Shown: one piece after another, positions 17,189 through 25,591 of the stretch
Numbering within the stretch: the first letter of the stretch is position 1
How the letters are laid out: each line of letters starts with the position of its first letter
Source of the DNA: Treponema sp.
GTDB taxonomy: Bacteria > Spirochaetota > Spirochaetia > Treponematales > Treponemataceae
Length of the DNA stretch: 61,949 nt
NCBI GenBank assembly: GCA_017534445.1
Contig: JAFXWC010000040.1
Location: 1 to 61,949 of the forward strand
Reading direction: 5' to 3'
Notes under the pieces: model-generated
Database searches by the model: none
Told to the model about the DNA's origin: nothing
Seen by the model: the letters and a program-made list of their open reading frames with translations, nothing else
Made by a program: the position numbers and the translations under genes

Positions 17189-19057
17189 ATGAATCTGTTC
17201 CAATTGTATATGCTTTTGTTCGGAATAAGTACAATCATTGGCGTTCCATTGCTTTCTTCATTACAAGTGACGCAAATCAAGGGTGGAAAATGGAGCGAAT
17301 GGGTTGGAAGCTTGGGTGTAACAATAGGCCCCGCAACTGGTATTTCTATAATCATTTCTATTGTCGCCTATATAGTGATGAAACCTCTACTACAGCTAAT
17401 AAAAAAAGCAGAGTCAGAGGATATTTCCCAGGAGGAAAAAGCAGGAATAGAAACAATCCTGAACAAAATTAAAATCATAACAACCATTGCCCTTATGATA
17501 GGCTATCCTATTGGCAACGGCACAACTATCATCATCAAAACGATTGAGGGTAAGGCAAACTACAATACTACGGACTTAATCATAATAATGGTTTTGATTG
17601 TCTGTTACGGTTTGGTTGCAGTCCAGTATTCAGTCAGATGCTACTTGACGCTTTCCAGCAAGGAACTGCTCAAGCTTAAGCTCATTTCTTGCAAGAACTT
17701 TAAGCGGGCTACCGTTTCCATGTCACTTGGCAGAAGCATAACAATAGTTATTGGAACAGTTGCATGGCACGTTTTCTGTTCGGGCTACAGTGCAGTCAGG
17801 CACGGATGGACAACAGACAAATTCTTAAGCAAGGCAGCCTTTTCCCTTTTCCAGGGCACATTCATCTGCATGCCCCTTATCATAATGATTCTGTTCCAGC
17901 TAAGGCAGCGTTTCGGAATGACAATAGAACAGATCGTAAAGCTTAGGACCGATGGTGACTTAAGGAGCCGCATCTATATTGGTGTGTTCGACGACTTTGG
18001 CATATTGATGTCGGAGATGAACCTTTTGATGGATTCCCTAAGGTCGTCGCTTTTAAAGTTGAAGAACGAAACTGATTCGGTAGACTACAGTGCAGAGGAA
18101 CTTCTGACGCTAACGGAAAGTTCATCAAAGGACATTTCCCAGATTGCAGAAAGTTTCCATGCAATGACATCCGAAAGTTTCAACCAGACGCAGCTTTTGG
18201 AATCAGTAAACACAGGCGTAGAAAAGTTAAGCTCCGATGCTCTTAAGGTAAGCGGCTTTACCGAAAACCAATCCAAGTCCGAAAAGGAAAATGCGGTCTC
18301 AATGAATGAGATGGTTGACAACTTCAAGTCTATTACGAACCTTATCACAAGGGCACAGGCTCTTTCTAAGGAATTAACAGATGAATCCATTTCGGGAAGC
18401 GCAGAGGTAAAGAAGACCCAGGAAATCATCAACGGAATTTCAGACATGTCCAACAAGATGATTGCAGTCATCAAGATGATTCAGTCTGTTGCGTCACAAA
18501 CAAACCTTCTTGCAATGAACGCGGCAATTGAAGCAGCCCACGCAGGAGAGTCGGGAAAGGGATTCTCCGTAGTTGCAGATGAAATTCGAAAACTGTCAGA
18601 ATCAACGCAAAGGTCTGCAAAGGACATTGGCAACTTAATCAACGAAATTGCAAAGTCAATGGCAGACGGTTCTTCAAACATGGAACTTACCAGCAATGCC
18701 TTCAATAAGATTCAGAACGACATAGGCGAGCAGAGTCAGGTTGTTCAAGAAATTTCCAGAACTGTTTCCCAGCAGTCGGTTGATGCAGGTTCCATACTAA
18801 GCACAACCAACGTAATCGTAAGGCAGATTGAAGACGTGAACAGTCTTGCAAGAAACCAGGCCAACTATACCGAAGAAATCATGCACAACCTGAATGAAGT
18901 AGTTTCGCTTGCAGGACAGGTCAACGAATCAGTTGTGGAGTCAGAAAACGTTGTAAAGAACTTCTCTGATTCGTTTTCAACTGTCCGCGAAAAAGCCGAG
19001 GCAAACAAGAAATCTGTTCTTAACATTACCTCGGAACTGGACAAGTTCAAGCTTTAA
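17189..19057 (+). CDS. methyl-accepting chemotaxis protein
   Basis: Chemoreceptor of 622 residues. The N-terminal third has about six hydrophobic helices with only short loops, so ligand sensing would be in the membrane or through a partner, unlike the usual receptor with one large periplasmic domain. A long coiled coil follows, with the conserved signalling tip (QTNLLAMNAAIEAAHAGESG, KGFSVVADEIRKL) near residues 440-475, which contacts CheA and CheW. The ATG at 17189 is preferred over an in-frame TTG at 17168 because GGAGAA precedes it. The stop abuts the convergent SUMF1 gene with no gap. Confidence 0.93.
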   Translation: MNLFQLYMLLFGISTIIGVPLLSSLQVTQIKGGKWSEWVGSLGVTIGPATGISIIISIVAYIVMKPLLQLIKKAESEDISQEEKAGIETILNKIKIITTIALMIGYPIGNGTTIIIKTIEGKANYNTTDLIIIMVLIVCYGLVAVQYSVRCYLTLSSKELLKLKLISCKNFKRATVSMSLGRSITIVIGTVAWHVFCSGYSAVRHGWTTDKFLSKAAFSLFQGTFICMPLIIMILFQLRQRFGMTIEQIVKLRTDGDLRSRIYIGVFDDFGILMSEMNLLMDSLRSSLLKLKNETDSVDYSAEELLTLTESSSKDISQIAESFHAMTSESFNQTQLLESVNTGVEKLSSDALKVSGFTENQSKSEKENAVSMNEMVDNFKSITNLITRAQALSKELTDESISGSAEVKKTQEIINGISDMSNKMIAVIKMIQSVASQTNLLAMNAAIEAAHAGESGKGFSVVADEIRKLSESTQRSAKDIGNLINEIAKSMADGSSNMELTSNAFNKIQNDIGEQSQVVQEISRTVSQQSVDAGSILSTTNVIVRQIEDVNSLARNQANYTEEIMHNLNEVVSLAGQVNESVVESENVVKNFSDSFSTVREKAEANKKSVLNITSELDKFKL

Positions 19058-20695
19058 CTATTTGTAGGTTCTTACAATGCGGAAACCAAAAAGCCCTGCC
19101 TTTTCAAAGGGATAGTTGCTGTTGCTTGAATAGCAGGGTTCGTAGCTGCTTCTGGAACTAACGGTATAGTCTACGGTGTCCACGCTGTCCAAGACAGAGC
19201 CGCCCCTTCTTACGCGAGATTTTCCGGTAGAAGGTCCGTGCGGGTCGGTCTGGGCTTCCTGGGTATAATTGCTGCTCCAGTCCCAGCACCATTCCCATGC
19301 GCTTCCACTCATATCGTAAATTCCAAGGGCATTTGCTTTCTTTTGGGCTGCAACCGGTGCAAATTTATGCTTCCAGTTTCCGTTGTGAATTGCAACTTCG
19401 TTCAGCTTGTCACTGCCGCTGTATTTTGTCTTGCTGTTATTTACTCCGCCACGTGCTGCAAATTCCCATTCAGCTTCTGTAGGCAAGCGGTAACCGTCTG
19501 CCGTAAAGTCGCAGGTTACGCTGTCCCACATGCTAACGTTTCCAATTACGCTCATGTAACTGGCAGCTTCCTGGTCGCCGTAGGTTGTACTTTCAATCTT
19601 TGTGTAGGGAACTTCTCCCCACTTTGCAGGGTCACTTTCGCCGTTAATCTTGTAGCAGGGAACCCTTCCTTCCAAGAGGCTAAGCTTGTTGCAAAAATAA
19701 ATTGCATCGTACCAGCTTGCATCCTGAACAGGAGTATCCTCTCCGTCTATAAACTCCCCGGGTTTTCTTCCAATTACGTCCTTGTACAATTTGTAGGTTA
19801 CTTCCGTAGCCCCCATTTCAAAGTCGCTAAGGGTAACCTGGTGCACAGGCTTTTCATTTCCGTTTTCTCCGTCATTGCCCATCTGGAAAGTTCCACCGGT
19901 AACAGTAACCATTCTTTCCAGGGGGGCAAATTTTTCACGGTTGGCCGCAAAAATCTTCTGGTCATGCTCATGCTTTATAGAGACAACATCTTTTCCGTAT
20001 TCAGCAGCAGAACGACAGACCCTAAAGCTAATGCTGTCTGACTTTGTTTCTGGAACGGCATGGCTTCTTGCGGTAACAAAACCGTCTTTTCCGCGGCAGA
20101 TGCGCTCGCTTCCGCTTTCAAAGCCAGACGGATTTATCTGTTCACCGGCAGAATACATTCCGTTGTAGTCGTAGCACCATTCCGCAATTCCGTTGTTGAT
20201 GTTGTCGAAGCGCTCTGCATCGGAAGCCACAAGTTCCTTTTCCTGCCTTGCAACATATTCCCATTCCGCTTCCGTTGGCAGCCTGAATCCGTTTGCGGAA
20301 AAATCGCAGGCAACATTGCTTCCGTCCACTTTGTAGCAGGGCTTATAACCGGCCTTTTTGCTAAGCCTGTTGCAGAATTCAATTGCATCAAACCAAGAAA
20401 CATTTACAAGCGGATCTTCCTGCAAGGGATTTTCCTTGATTTTCATAATTTTTTTGTAAAGTTCCACTGATATTTCGTTTTTGCTCATCTCAAAGCCGCT
20501 GAGAATTACCGTATGAACCGGGACCTCGTTCTCTTCACCGGAATCATTTCCCATATAAAGGACACCGCCTGGCACGCTTACCATAAAAAGATGAATGCCC
20601 TGTTCGTCAAGAGACCTCTTTGCACATGAGCTAAAGCAAAAAAATATTACTGCACACGCAGCCAAAGCAGCTGCAAACCTGATAGTCTTCATCAA
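19058..20695 (-). CDS. lipoprotein with two tandem SUMF1/FGE-sulfatase domains
   Basis: Lipoprotein of 545 residues: signal with FSSC lipobox (Cys24), then two copies of the formylglycine-generating-enzyme fold. Copy one starts GGVLYMGNDSGEENEVPVH and has RLPTEAEWEYVARQ; copy two starts GGTFQMGNDGENGNEKPVH and has RLPTEAEWEFAARGG, SGSAWEWCWDW and RRGGSVLDS. Treponemes carry many SUMF1-type lipoproteins, mostly not true sulfatase activators; I do not see the paired active-site cysteines placed as in FGE. No sulfatase gene is nearby. GAGAGGAAT supports the start. Probably a surface or periplasmic structural or binding protein. Confidence 0.87.
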   Translation of the reverse strand: MMKTIRFAAALAACAVIFFCFSSCAKRSLDEQGIHLFMVSVPGGVLYMGNDSGEENEVPVHTVILSGFEMSKNEISVELYKKIMKIKENPLQEDPLVNVSWFDAIEFCNRLSKKAGYKPCYKVDGSNVACDFSANGFRLPTEAEWEYVARQEKELVASDAERFDNINNGIAEWCYDYNGMYSAGEQINPSGFESGSERICRGKDGFVTARSHAVPETKSDSISFRVCRSAAEYGKDVVSIKHEHDQKIFAANREKFAPLERMVTVTGGTFQMGNDGENGNEKPVHQVTLSDFEMGATEVTYKLYKDVIGRKPGEFIDGEDTPVQDASWYDAIYFCNKLSLLEGRVPCYKINGESDPAKWGEVPYTKIESTTYGDQEAASYMSVIGNVSMWDSVTCDFTADGYRLPTEAEWEFAARGGVNNSKTKYSGSDKLNEVAIHNGNWKHKFAPVAAQKKANALGIYDMSGSAWEWCWDWSSNYTQEAQTDPHGPSTGKSRVRRGGSVLDSVDTVDYTVSSRSSYEPCYSSNSNYPFEKAGLFGFRIVRTYK

Positions 20696-20742
20696 ATTCC
20701 TCTCTAGAGCAAATATTATATTATTTGCACAATCCGTACAAG

Positions 20743-20777
20743 TTGTATTTTTTGCAAAAAGTGCATATTATATTGCC
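20743..20777 (+). promoter_or_regulatory. leaderless-type promoter of the radical SAM gene
   Basis: TTGTAT (20743-20748), 17-nt spacer, TATTAT (20766-20771), 6 nt to the ATG at 20778. No Shine-Dalgarno is present. Confidence 0.65.
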
Positions 20778-21404
20778 ATGCAAAAGATGATGACAATTCT
20801 TTACCCTGTAAAAACAGGGCTTTACGTAAACCTTACAAACCGCTGCCCCTGCGCCTGTACTTTTTGCATCAGGAACAATGCCGACAAGGTTTATGATGAA
20901 CCAGATTCCCTTTGGCTTGAACACGAGCCTTCTTTTGAAGAAGTAAAGGCCGCCTTTGCCAAAGAGGATATGACGCGCTACACGGAAGTTGTATTCTGTG
21001 GCTTTGGAGAACCAACCGAAGCTTTGGAAACCCTTTTACAAACAGCCCACTTTGTAAAGGAAACTTACGCCCTGCCAACCCGCCTTAACACAAACGGCCT
21101 TGGCTCACTGATAAACAAAAAAGACATTGCCCCTCTTTTTAAGGGCTTGTTCGATGCAGTTTCAATCAGTCTGAATTCCAGCAGCGAAGAAATTTATCTT
21201 GAACGAATCCGCCCAATCTTTAAGGAAAAGGCCTATCCGGCAATGCTGGAATTTGCAAGGGAATGTAAAAAATATGTTCCAGACGTTACCATGACAACCG
21301 TCCACACTACAATCACCGAGCAGGATGAAGAGCAATGCGCACGTATTTGCAAGGAACTGGGTGTTAACTACAGAATCAGGGAATTTGTCCCGCCAGCAAA
21401 ATAA
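20778..21404 (+). CDS. radical SAM protein, TatD-associated type
   Basis: Radical SAM enzyme of 208 residues. The [4Fe-4S] motif is in NRCPCACTFCIRN (CxxxCxxC), followed by a GFGEPTE motif for SAM binding and RLNTNGLGSLI. The short length and motif spacing match the family often annotated as TatD-associated radical SAM proteins, whose reaction is unknown. The ATG at 20778 was chosen because the upstream extension of the frame overlaps the divergent gene and its promoter. The next gene (Nudix hydrolase) begins 1 nt after the stop. Confidence 0.87.
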   Translation: MQKMMTILYPVKTGLYVNLTNRCPCACTFCIRNNADKVYDEPDSLWLEHEPSFEEVKAAFAKEDMTRYTEVVFCGFGEPTEALETLLQTAHFVKETYALPTRLNTNGLGSLINKKDIAPLFKGLFDAVSISLNSSSEEIYLERIRPIFKEKAYPAMLEFARECKKYVPDVTMTTVHTTITEQDEEQCARICKELGVNYRIREFVPPAK

Positions 21405-21405
21405 A

Positions 21406-21891
21406 ATGAAAAGCCAGCTTACAACCCTTTGTTATATAGAAGAAAACGATAGCTACCTTATGCTGCACCGCACCGTAAAGGCCAATGACGAAAACCATGA
21501 CAAGTGGATAGGAGTTGGCGGCCACTTTGAAGGAAATGAGTCTCCAGAAGAATGTCTTCTTCGCGAAGTAAAAGAGGAAACAGGCCTTACGCTAAATGAC
21601 TGGAGCTTCCGCGGAATAGTTACTTTTGTTTCTGATGACCATCCTGCTGAATACATGCACCTTTTTACAAGCTCAAATTTTACCGGCAAGCTTTGCCCCT
21701 GCGATGAAGGGGATCTTGAATGGGTAAAAAAATCAGAAATTTCCTCGCTGAACCTTTGGGAAGGGGACAAAATCTTTTTAAGGCTTTTGGCAGAGGGAGC
21801 ACCGTTTTTTTCGCTAAAGCTGGTCTACAAAGACGGAGTTCTTGTTAGCAAAATCCTTGACGGAAAAGAACTTCCTGACTTAATACAATAA
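21406..21891 (+). CDS. Nudix hydrolase (8-oxo-dGTPase-like)
   Basis: Pyrophosphohydrolase of 161 residues. The Nudix box is complete: Gly-x5-Glu-x7-REVKEETGL within GHFEGNESPEECLLREVKEE, whose glutamates bind metal. The start QLTTLCYIEENDSYLMLHR and GVGGHFE resemble MutT/YtkD-type proteins that clean oxidised nucleotides. Starts 1 nt after the radical SAM stop, so translation is likely coupled. The substrate is not proven by sequence. Confidence 0.9.
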   Translation: MKSQLTTLCYIEENDSYLMLHRTVKANDENHDKWIGVGGHFEGNESPEECLLREVKEETGLTLNDWSFRGIVTFVSDDHPAEYMHLFTSSNFTGKLCPCDEGDLEWVKKSEISSLNLWEGDKIFLRLLAEGAPFFSLKLVYKDGVLVSKILDGKELPDLIQ

Positions 21892-21940
21892 AATATTCTG
21901 ATGATAAAAATTACCGCTAGAAAGGATCCCTTAGCATAAA

Positions 21941-22092
21941 AAAGCGCGGCAGGCACTGGAGGGGCGAGTTGCTTGCAACTCGTTGCGCTAGCAATGGAGC
22001 GGGAAGGGACCCGCGGAACCCCGCAAGCGCCACACACTAAAAGCGTCTGGCAGCTTGGGGATGTTCCGGTTTTAAAAGAAAGTGCCGCAAAA
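21941..22092 (+). repeat. family A structured repeat, full-length copy
   Basis: About 150 bp starting AAAGCGCGGCAGGCACTGG and ending near AAGTGCCGCAAAA, so the ends are inverted repeats (GCGGCA/TGCCGC). Inside are hairpin CGAGTTGCTTGCAACTCG and hairpin GCGGG-AAGGGA-CCCGC. The copy at 30850-31000 shares the ends and order but its hairpin sequences differ, with pairing kept. Confidence 0.7.
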
Positions 22093-22094
22093 TT

Positions 22095-23192
22095 TTATTT
22101 TTTCTTTAACAGAGCTGCAAAAGGATTGTATGTTTCGCCGTCGTCGCTGCTATGCTTTGAAAGATATTCGTTGGCATTGTCCTGCTCTTCGTTGCTAACA
22201 ACAGGCGTAAGGGAAATCCTCTTTTCTTCAACGTCAACCTTTTCCACAATAACGGGCATCTTGTCGCCACTCTTGTAAACCTTGCGCAAATTGGTGTTGC
22301 GCTCAACCGGAAGCTTGGAAATGTGAACAAGGCCATCAATTCCAGGTGCAACTTTTACAAAAAGGCCAAAGTCTGCAACGCGGCTAACCTCTCCGTCAAG
22401 CTTTGTGCCTGCGGGAAGCTGCTTGTCCAAACCGTCCCAAGGATCTGCTTCCAGTTCCTTTGTGCTAAGGGACATTTTTTCGTGTGCCCAGTCAGCCTTT
22501 ATAATCTTTGCGGTAACTTCCTGGCCAACCGTAAGCTTGTCGTGAATGTCGTTTACGCGCTCACGGCTAATTTCGCTGATTGGAAGCAAGGCCTGGAATC
22601 CGTTAACGTCAACAAAGGCACCGTAGCTTTCCAGAGACTTTACTGTACCAGTAACTGTCATGCCAACCTTAAGCTCTGATGCAAGTTTGTTCAGCTGTTC
22701 ATTAGCCTGCTGTTCAAGAATCATGCGGTTGGAAACAACAACGTTCTTTCCGTCATTCTTGTATTCCTGAATCTTGAATGTAAGATGCTGACCAACGTAT
22801 TCGGCAGGCTCTTTGCGGGTGCGGTAGCCCATCTGTGAATAAGGACAGAATGCGCGTGTTGAACCAATCATTACCTCAAAGCCGCCCTTAATTTCTTTTG
22901 TAACATGGCCTTCCACCGGAATTGAATTCTTATAGGCATTTTCAAGGACTTCTTTTCCTGCATCCTTTCCGCTAAGCTTGGTTGTAAAAGTAAGCTCTTC
23001 GTTTTTTCCGCTAAGGAAATACACTTTTATTGAATCGCCCTCTTTTACTGAGCAATTTCCATTTTCATCAGTAAGCTCGGCCTTGTTAAGAATACCTTCG
23101 CTCTTAAGTCCAAGGTCAAGAAAAATCGTGTCGTCTGTTATTGCAACAATTTTTGTCTCTATCTGCTGACCAACTTCGTATAATGGTTTCAT
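22095..23192 (-). CDS. S1-domain RNA-binding protein (RpsA-like)
   Basis: Protein of 365 residues built of four S1 (OB-fold) RNA-binding domains, each about 70-75 residues. The third has SYGAFVDVNGFQALLPISE and the fourth DFGLFVKVAPGIDGLVHIS. Ribosomal protein S1 of most bacteria has four to six such domains and helps mRNA bind the 30S subunit; this shorter form may be a secondary S1 homologue. GGGAGTGGTGA precedes the ATG. It stands alone on the minus strand with a family A repeat at its 3' end. Confidence 0.85.
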   Translation of the reverse strand: MKPLYEVGQQIETKIVAITDDTIFLDLGLKSEGILNKAELTDENGNCSVKEGDSIKVYFLSGKNEELTFTTKLSGKDAGKEVLENAYKNSIPVEGHVTKEIKGGFEVMIGSTRAFCPYSQMGYRTRKEPAEYVGQHLTFKIQEYKNDGKNVVVSNRMILEQQANEQLNKLASELKVGMTVTGTVKSLESYGAFVDVNGFQALLPISEISRERVNDIHDKLTVGQEVTAKIIKADWAHEKMSLSTKELEADPWDGLDKQLPAGTKLDGEVSRVADFGLFVKVAPGIDGLVHISKLPVERNTNLRKVYKSGDKMPVIVEKVDVEEKRISLTPVVSNEEQDNANEYLSKHSSDDGETYNPFAALLKKK

Positions 23193-23255
23193 TCACCACT
23201 CCCAAAATAATTTTTTACAATAGTAATGTTTTTTTTCCATATAAACAAGGGCTTT

Positions 23256-23352
23256 ATCAAGGAGGGGGAAGTTTCCCCCTGCGGTCGCACTTCGTTGCGC
23301 CCTACCCCCTCTGCGGGCTCAAACGCCGCCCGCAACGCCTGCTCCCCACCCC
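23256..23352 (+). repeat. family B GC-rich repeat, intergenic copy
   Basis: GGGGGAAGTTTCCCCC hairpin followed by CTACCCCCTCTGCGGG and CCCGCAACGCC. The same ordered blocks occur at 59721-59813, where they lie in frame inside an ABC transporter gene. Here the copy lies between the S1 gene and nagZ. Confidence 0.65.
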
Positions 23353-23359
23353 ACTCGTC

Positions 23360-23380
23360 ATGCTGAACTTGATTCAGCAT
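23360..23380 (+). repeat. palindromic hairpin next to family B repeat
   Basis: ATGCTGAA-CTTGA-TTCAGCAT is a near-perfect hairpin that follows the family B repeat. Similar hairpins are common dispersed repeats in bacterial genomes. It lies 15 nt beyond the nagZ stop and may end that transcript. Confidence 0.55.
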
Positions 23381-23394
23381 CTATTTATGTTAGA

Positions 23395-24597
23395 CTACCA
23401 GAACTTTTTCATCAAAGAATTGTATTCTTTTATTAAGGATGCAACTTCTTTTGAAGAATAACTGTCCTGGGTGTTTCCGCAAACGGAAGCTTTTGCCTTT
23501 AAGATTCGCAAGACAGATTCTTCCAAGCGTGGGCGGGACAAACCTTTTACAAAGGCATCGCATATTTGGCCAGCTCCGTCTGAATACACGGAAATGCAAA
23601 CCATGTCTGCCCCGGCATTTATTGCAGAAAGAGCTCCGTTTACAATGCCAAAATTTTTTCTTATGGCAGCCATCTCCAAGTCATCGGTTATGATTATTCC
23701 GTCAAAGCCCAAATCCTGTCTAAGGATTCCCGTCAAAATCTTGTGGGACATGGTTGCAGGATATTTTGAATCAATCTTGGGGAACATAATGTGAGCGGTC
23801 ATAACGACCGGAACTTTTGCCTCTACCGCAGCCTTAAAGGGCACAAGCTCAAACTGCTTTAGCTGCCCATAAGACTTGTTTACGGAAGGAAGTGCCAAGT
23901 GGGAGTCCGTATCTGTGTCTCCGTGGCCGGGAAAATGCTTTACCGCACAAATAACGCCGCCCTGCCTTAAGCCGGATGCCATCTGCAAACCGTATTCAAC
24001 AACGGTATTGGCCTTGCTGCCATAAGAGCGCTCACCGATTATTGGATTCTTGGGATTGGAATTAATGTCCATAACAGGCGCAAAGTCTACGTTTATTCCG
24101 CAAAGACGCAGCTGTTTTGCAGTAAGCTCGCCAACCTTAAAGACTTCTGTCGGAGTTTTGTTATTTGAATAATAAGAAGCCCCTTTTAGCGAAAGGAGTT
24201 CCTGTGGCAAGCGCACAATCTTACCGCCCTCCTGGTCTGTGCAGATAAAGGCTTCAAAACCGGTGTTCTCTTTTACAATCGCCTGAATTTCCCTACAGAC
24301 ACGCCTTGTCTGCTCAACGCTTCGCATATTGTCGGAAAACAAAATAACGTTGGAAACACAATATTTTTTTAGAAAGGCCTTAAACTCTGGGGAAAGCTCC
24401 GTGCCTGTAAAACCGCAGACAATCATTTGCCCCGCAAGCTGGCGCGTAGACATTTCCTTAACGGACGCCTTGAGTGTTTTTTCATCAGTTTTTTTTGGAG
24501 GAAGCTTTGGCTCTGGAGCAGAAACGCATGACACAATAAAAAATGCTGCTCCTGCCAACAAAGGCAAAAGTAATGGAAGAATTCTTCGCTTTTTCAT
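23395..24597 (-). CDS. GH3 beta-N-acetylhexosaminidase, lipoprotein (NagZ-like)
   Basis: Glycoside hydrolase family 3 lipoprotein of 400 residues. Signal MKKRRILPLLLPLLAGAAFF with lipobox VSC (Cys24). The NagZ signature KHFPGHGDTDTDSH supplies the catalytic His-Asp pair, and IIITDDLEM contains the Asp nucleophile. It should remove N-acetylglucosamine from muropeptides or chitin-like glycans; the lipobox places it outside the cytoplasm, unlike E. coli NagZ. No Shine-Dalgarno is seen before the ATG; TATACT lies 8 nt upstream, so the leader is absent or very short. Confidence 0.9.
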   Translation of the reverse strand: MKKRRILPLLLPLLAGAAFFIVSCVSAPEPKLPPKKTDEKTLKASVKEMSTRQLAGQMIVCGFTGTELSPEFKAFLKKYCVSNVILFSDNMRSVEQTRRVCREIQAIVKENTGFEAFICTDQEGGKIVRLPQELLSLKGASYYSNNKTPTEVFKVGELTAKQLRLCGINVDFAPVMDINSNPKNPIIGERSYGSKANTVVEYGLQMASGLRQGGVICAVKHFPGHGDTDTDSHLALPSVNKSYGQLKQFELVPFKAAVEAKVPVVMTAHIMFPKIDSKYPATMSHKILTGILRQDLGFDGIIITDDLEMAAIRKNFGIVNGALSAINAGADMVCISVYSDGAGQICDAFVKGLSRPRLEESVLRILKAKASVCGNTQDSYSSKEVASLIKEYNSLMKKFW

Positions 24598-24652
24598 CAC
24601 AAACAAGTATAGCACGATTAAAAATATTTGCCCACTGATAAAAGGGGAATTA

Positions 24653-24681
24653 TTGAGGATTAGTCATTCTTGTGCTATAAT
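24653..24681 (+). promoter_or_regulatory. promoter of the amino-acid binding-protein gene
   Basis: TTGAGG (24653-24658), 17-nt spacer, TATAAT (24676-24681). The hexamers and the flanking TTGAGGAT and GCTATAATAA match the promoter at 25557-25585 for the cognate permease. Confidence 0.8.
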
Positions 24682-24717
24682 AACATCACCTTTAAAATTA
24701 AAACAGGATGTAGAAAA

Positions 24718-25542
24718 ATGAAAAGAATTGTATCAAAATTATTTGGAGCAACACTTGCTTTGGTACTTGCAAGCAGCATGTTTACCTCATGCACAAAAAA
24801 AGAAGGTACTGCTTCCAGTGATCCTCTTTCTTGCCTTTCGCAAAAGGGAAAACTAATTCTTGGACTCGATGACTCTTTCCCCCCTCTCGGATTCCGTGAT
24901 GAAAACAACGAAATTGTTGGCTACGACATTGATCTTGCAAAGGAAGTTGCAAAAAGACTAGGAGTTGAACTTGTATGCCAGCCAATCGACTGGAGCGCAA
25001 AGGAACAGGAGCTTGCCACAAAAAAGATTGACTGCATCTGGAACGGCTTTACAATGACACCCGAACGCAAAGAGGCAATGGCATTTACAAAACCCTATCT
25101 TGACAATGCCCAGGTGGCGGTTGTGCGCACCGACGGAAAAACACCATTCCTTACAGCCCTTGCCGGCAAAACCGTTGGCATACAAGCTGGTTCTTCTGCA
25201 CAGGACGCTGTAGACGCAATGCCAGAATTCAAGGAGTCTCTTGGACAGATTGTTGAACTTAAGGAAAACATTACAGCCCTTAACGACCTAACACTAGGCA
25301 ACCTTGACGCCGTAATCATGGATCAGGTTGTTGCAGGATACAACATAGCAACTTCTGGAAAACCGCTTAAGATTCTTTCCGAACCTCTCGCCCACGAGGA
25401 ATACGGTGTTGCATTCCGCAAGCAAGACACAGCCCTCCGCGACAAGGTTCAGGCCATTCTTGAAGAAATGCAGAAAGACGGAACCGTAACCGCCATCTCA
25501 ACAAAATGGTTCGGAACAGATTTGTCCGTCATAGGAAAATAA
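24718..25542 (+). CDS. polar amino-acid ABC transporter substrate-binding lipoprotein
   Basis: Extracytoplasmic solute-binding protein of 274 residues. Signal with lipobox around Cys25 (MFTSCTKKEG). The domain opens GKLILGLDDSFPPLGFRDENN and has EIVGYDIDLAKEVAKRLG, typical of the family 3 binding proteins for glutamine, cystine, histidine and similar amino acids. The exact ligand is not clear. AGGA precedes the ATG. The permease and ATPase genes follow, so it delivers substrate to that complex, but the permease has its own promoter. Confidence 0.92.
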   Translation: MKRIVSKLFGATLALVLASSMFTSCTKKEGTASSDPLSCLSQKGKLILGLDDSFPPLGFRDENNEIVGYDIDLAKEVAKRLGVELVCQPIDWSAKEQELATKKIDCIWNGFTMTPERKEAMAFTKPYLDNAQVAVVRTDGKTPFLTALAGKTVGIQAGSSAQDAVDAMPEFKESLGQIVELKENITALNDLTLGNLDAVIMDQVVAGYNIATSGKPLKILSEPLAHEEYGVAFRKQDTALRDKVQAILEEMQKDGTVTAISTKWFGTDLSVIGK

Positions 25543-25556
25543 GAAAAATAAAGCGA

Positions 25557-25591
25557 TTGAGGATGCCCTGCAATTTTGCTATAATAAGGGC
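25557..25591 (+). promoter_or_regulatory. leaderless-type promoter of the amino-acid permease
   Basis: TTGAGG (25557-25562), 17-nt spacer, TATAAT (25580-25585), 6 nt to the ATG at 25592. No Shine-Dalgarno lies before the ATG. Confidence 0.8.

Noticed and set aside
23189..23380. Minus-strand frame beginning MLNQVQHDE
   Set aside because: It lies within the family B repeat and adjoining hairpin, a known kind of false gene call.
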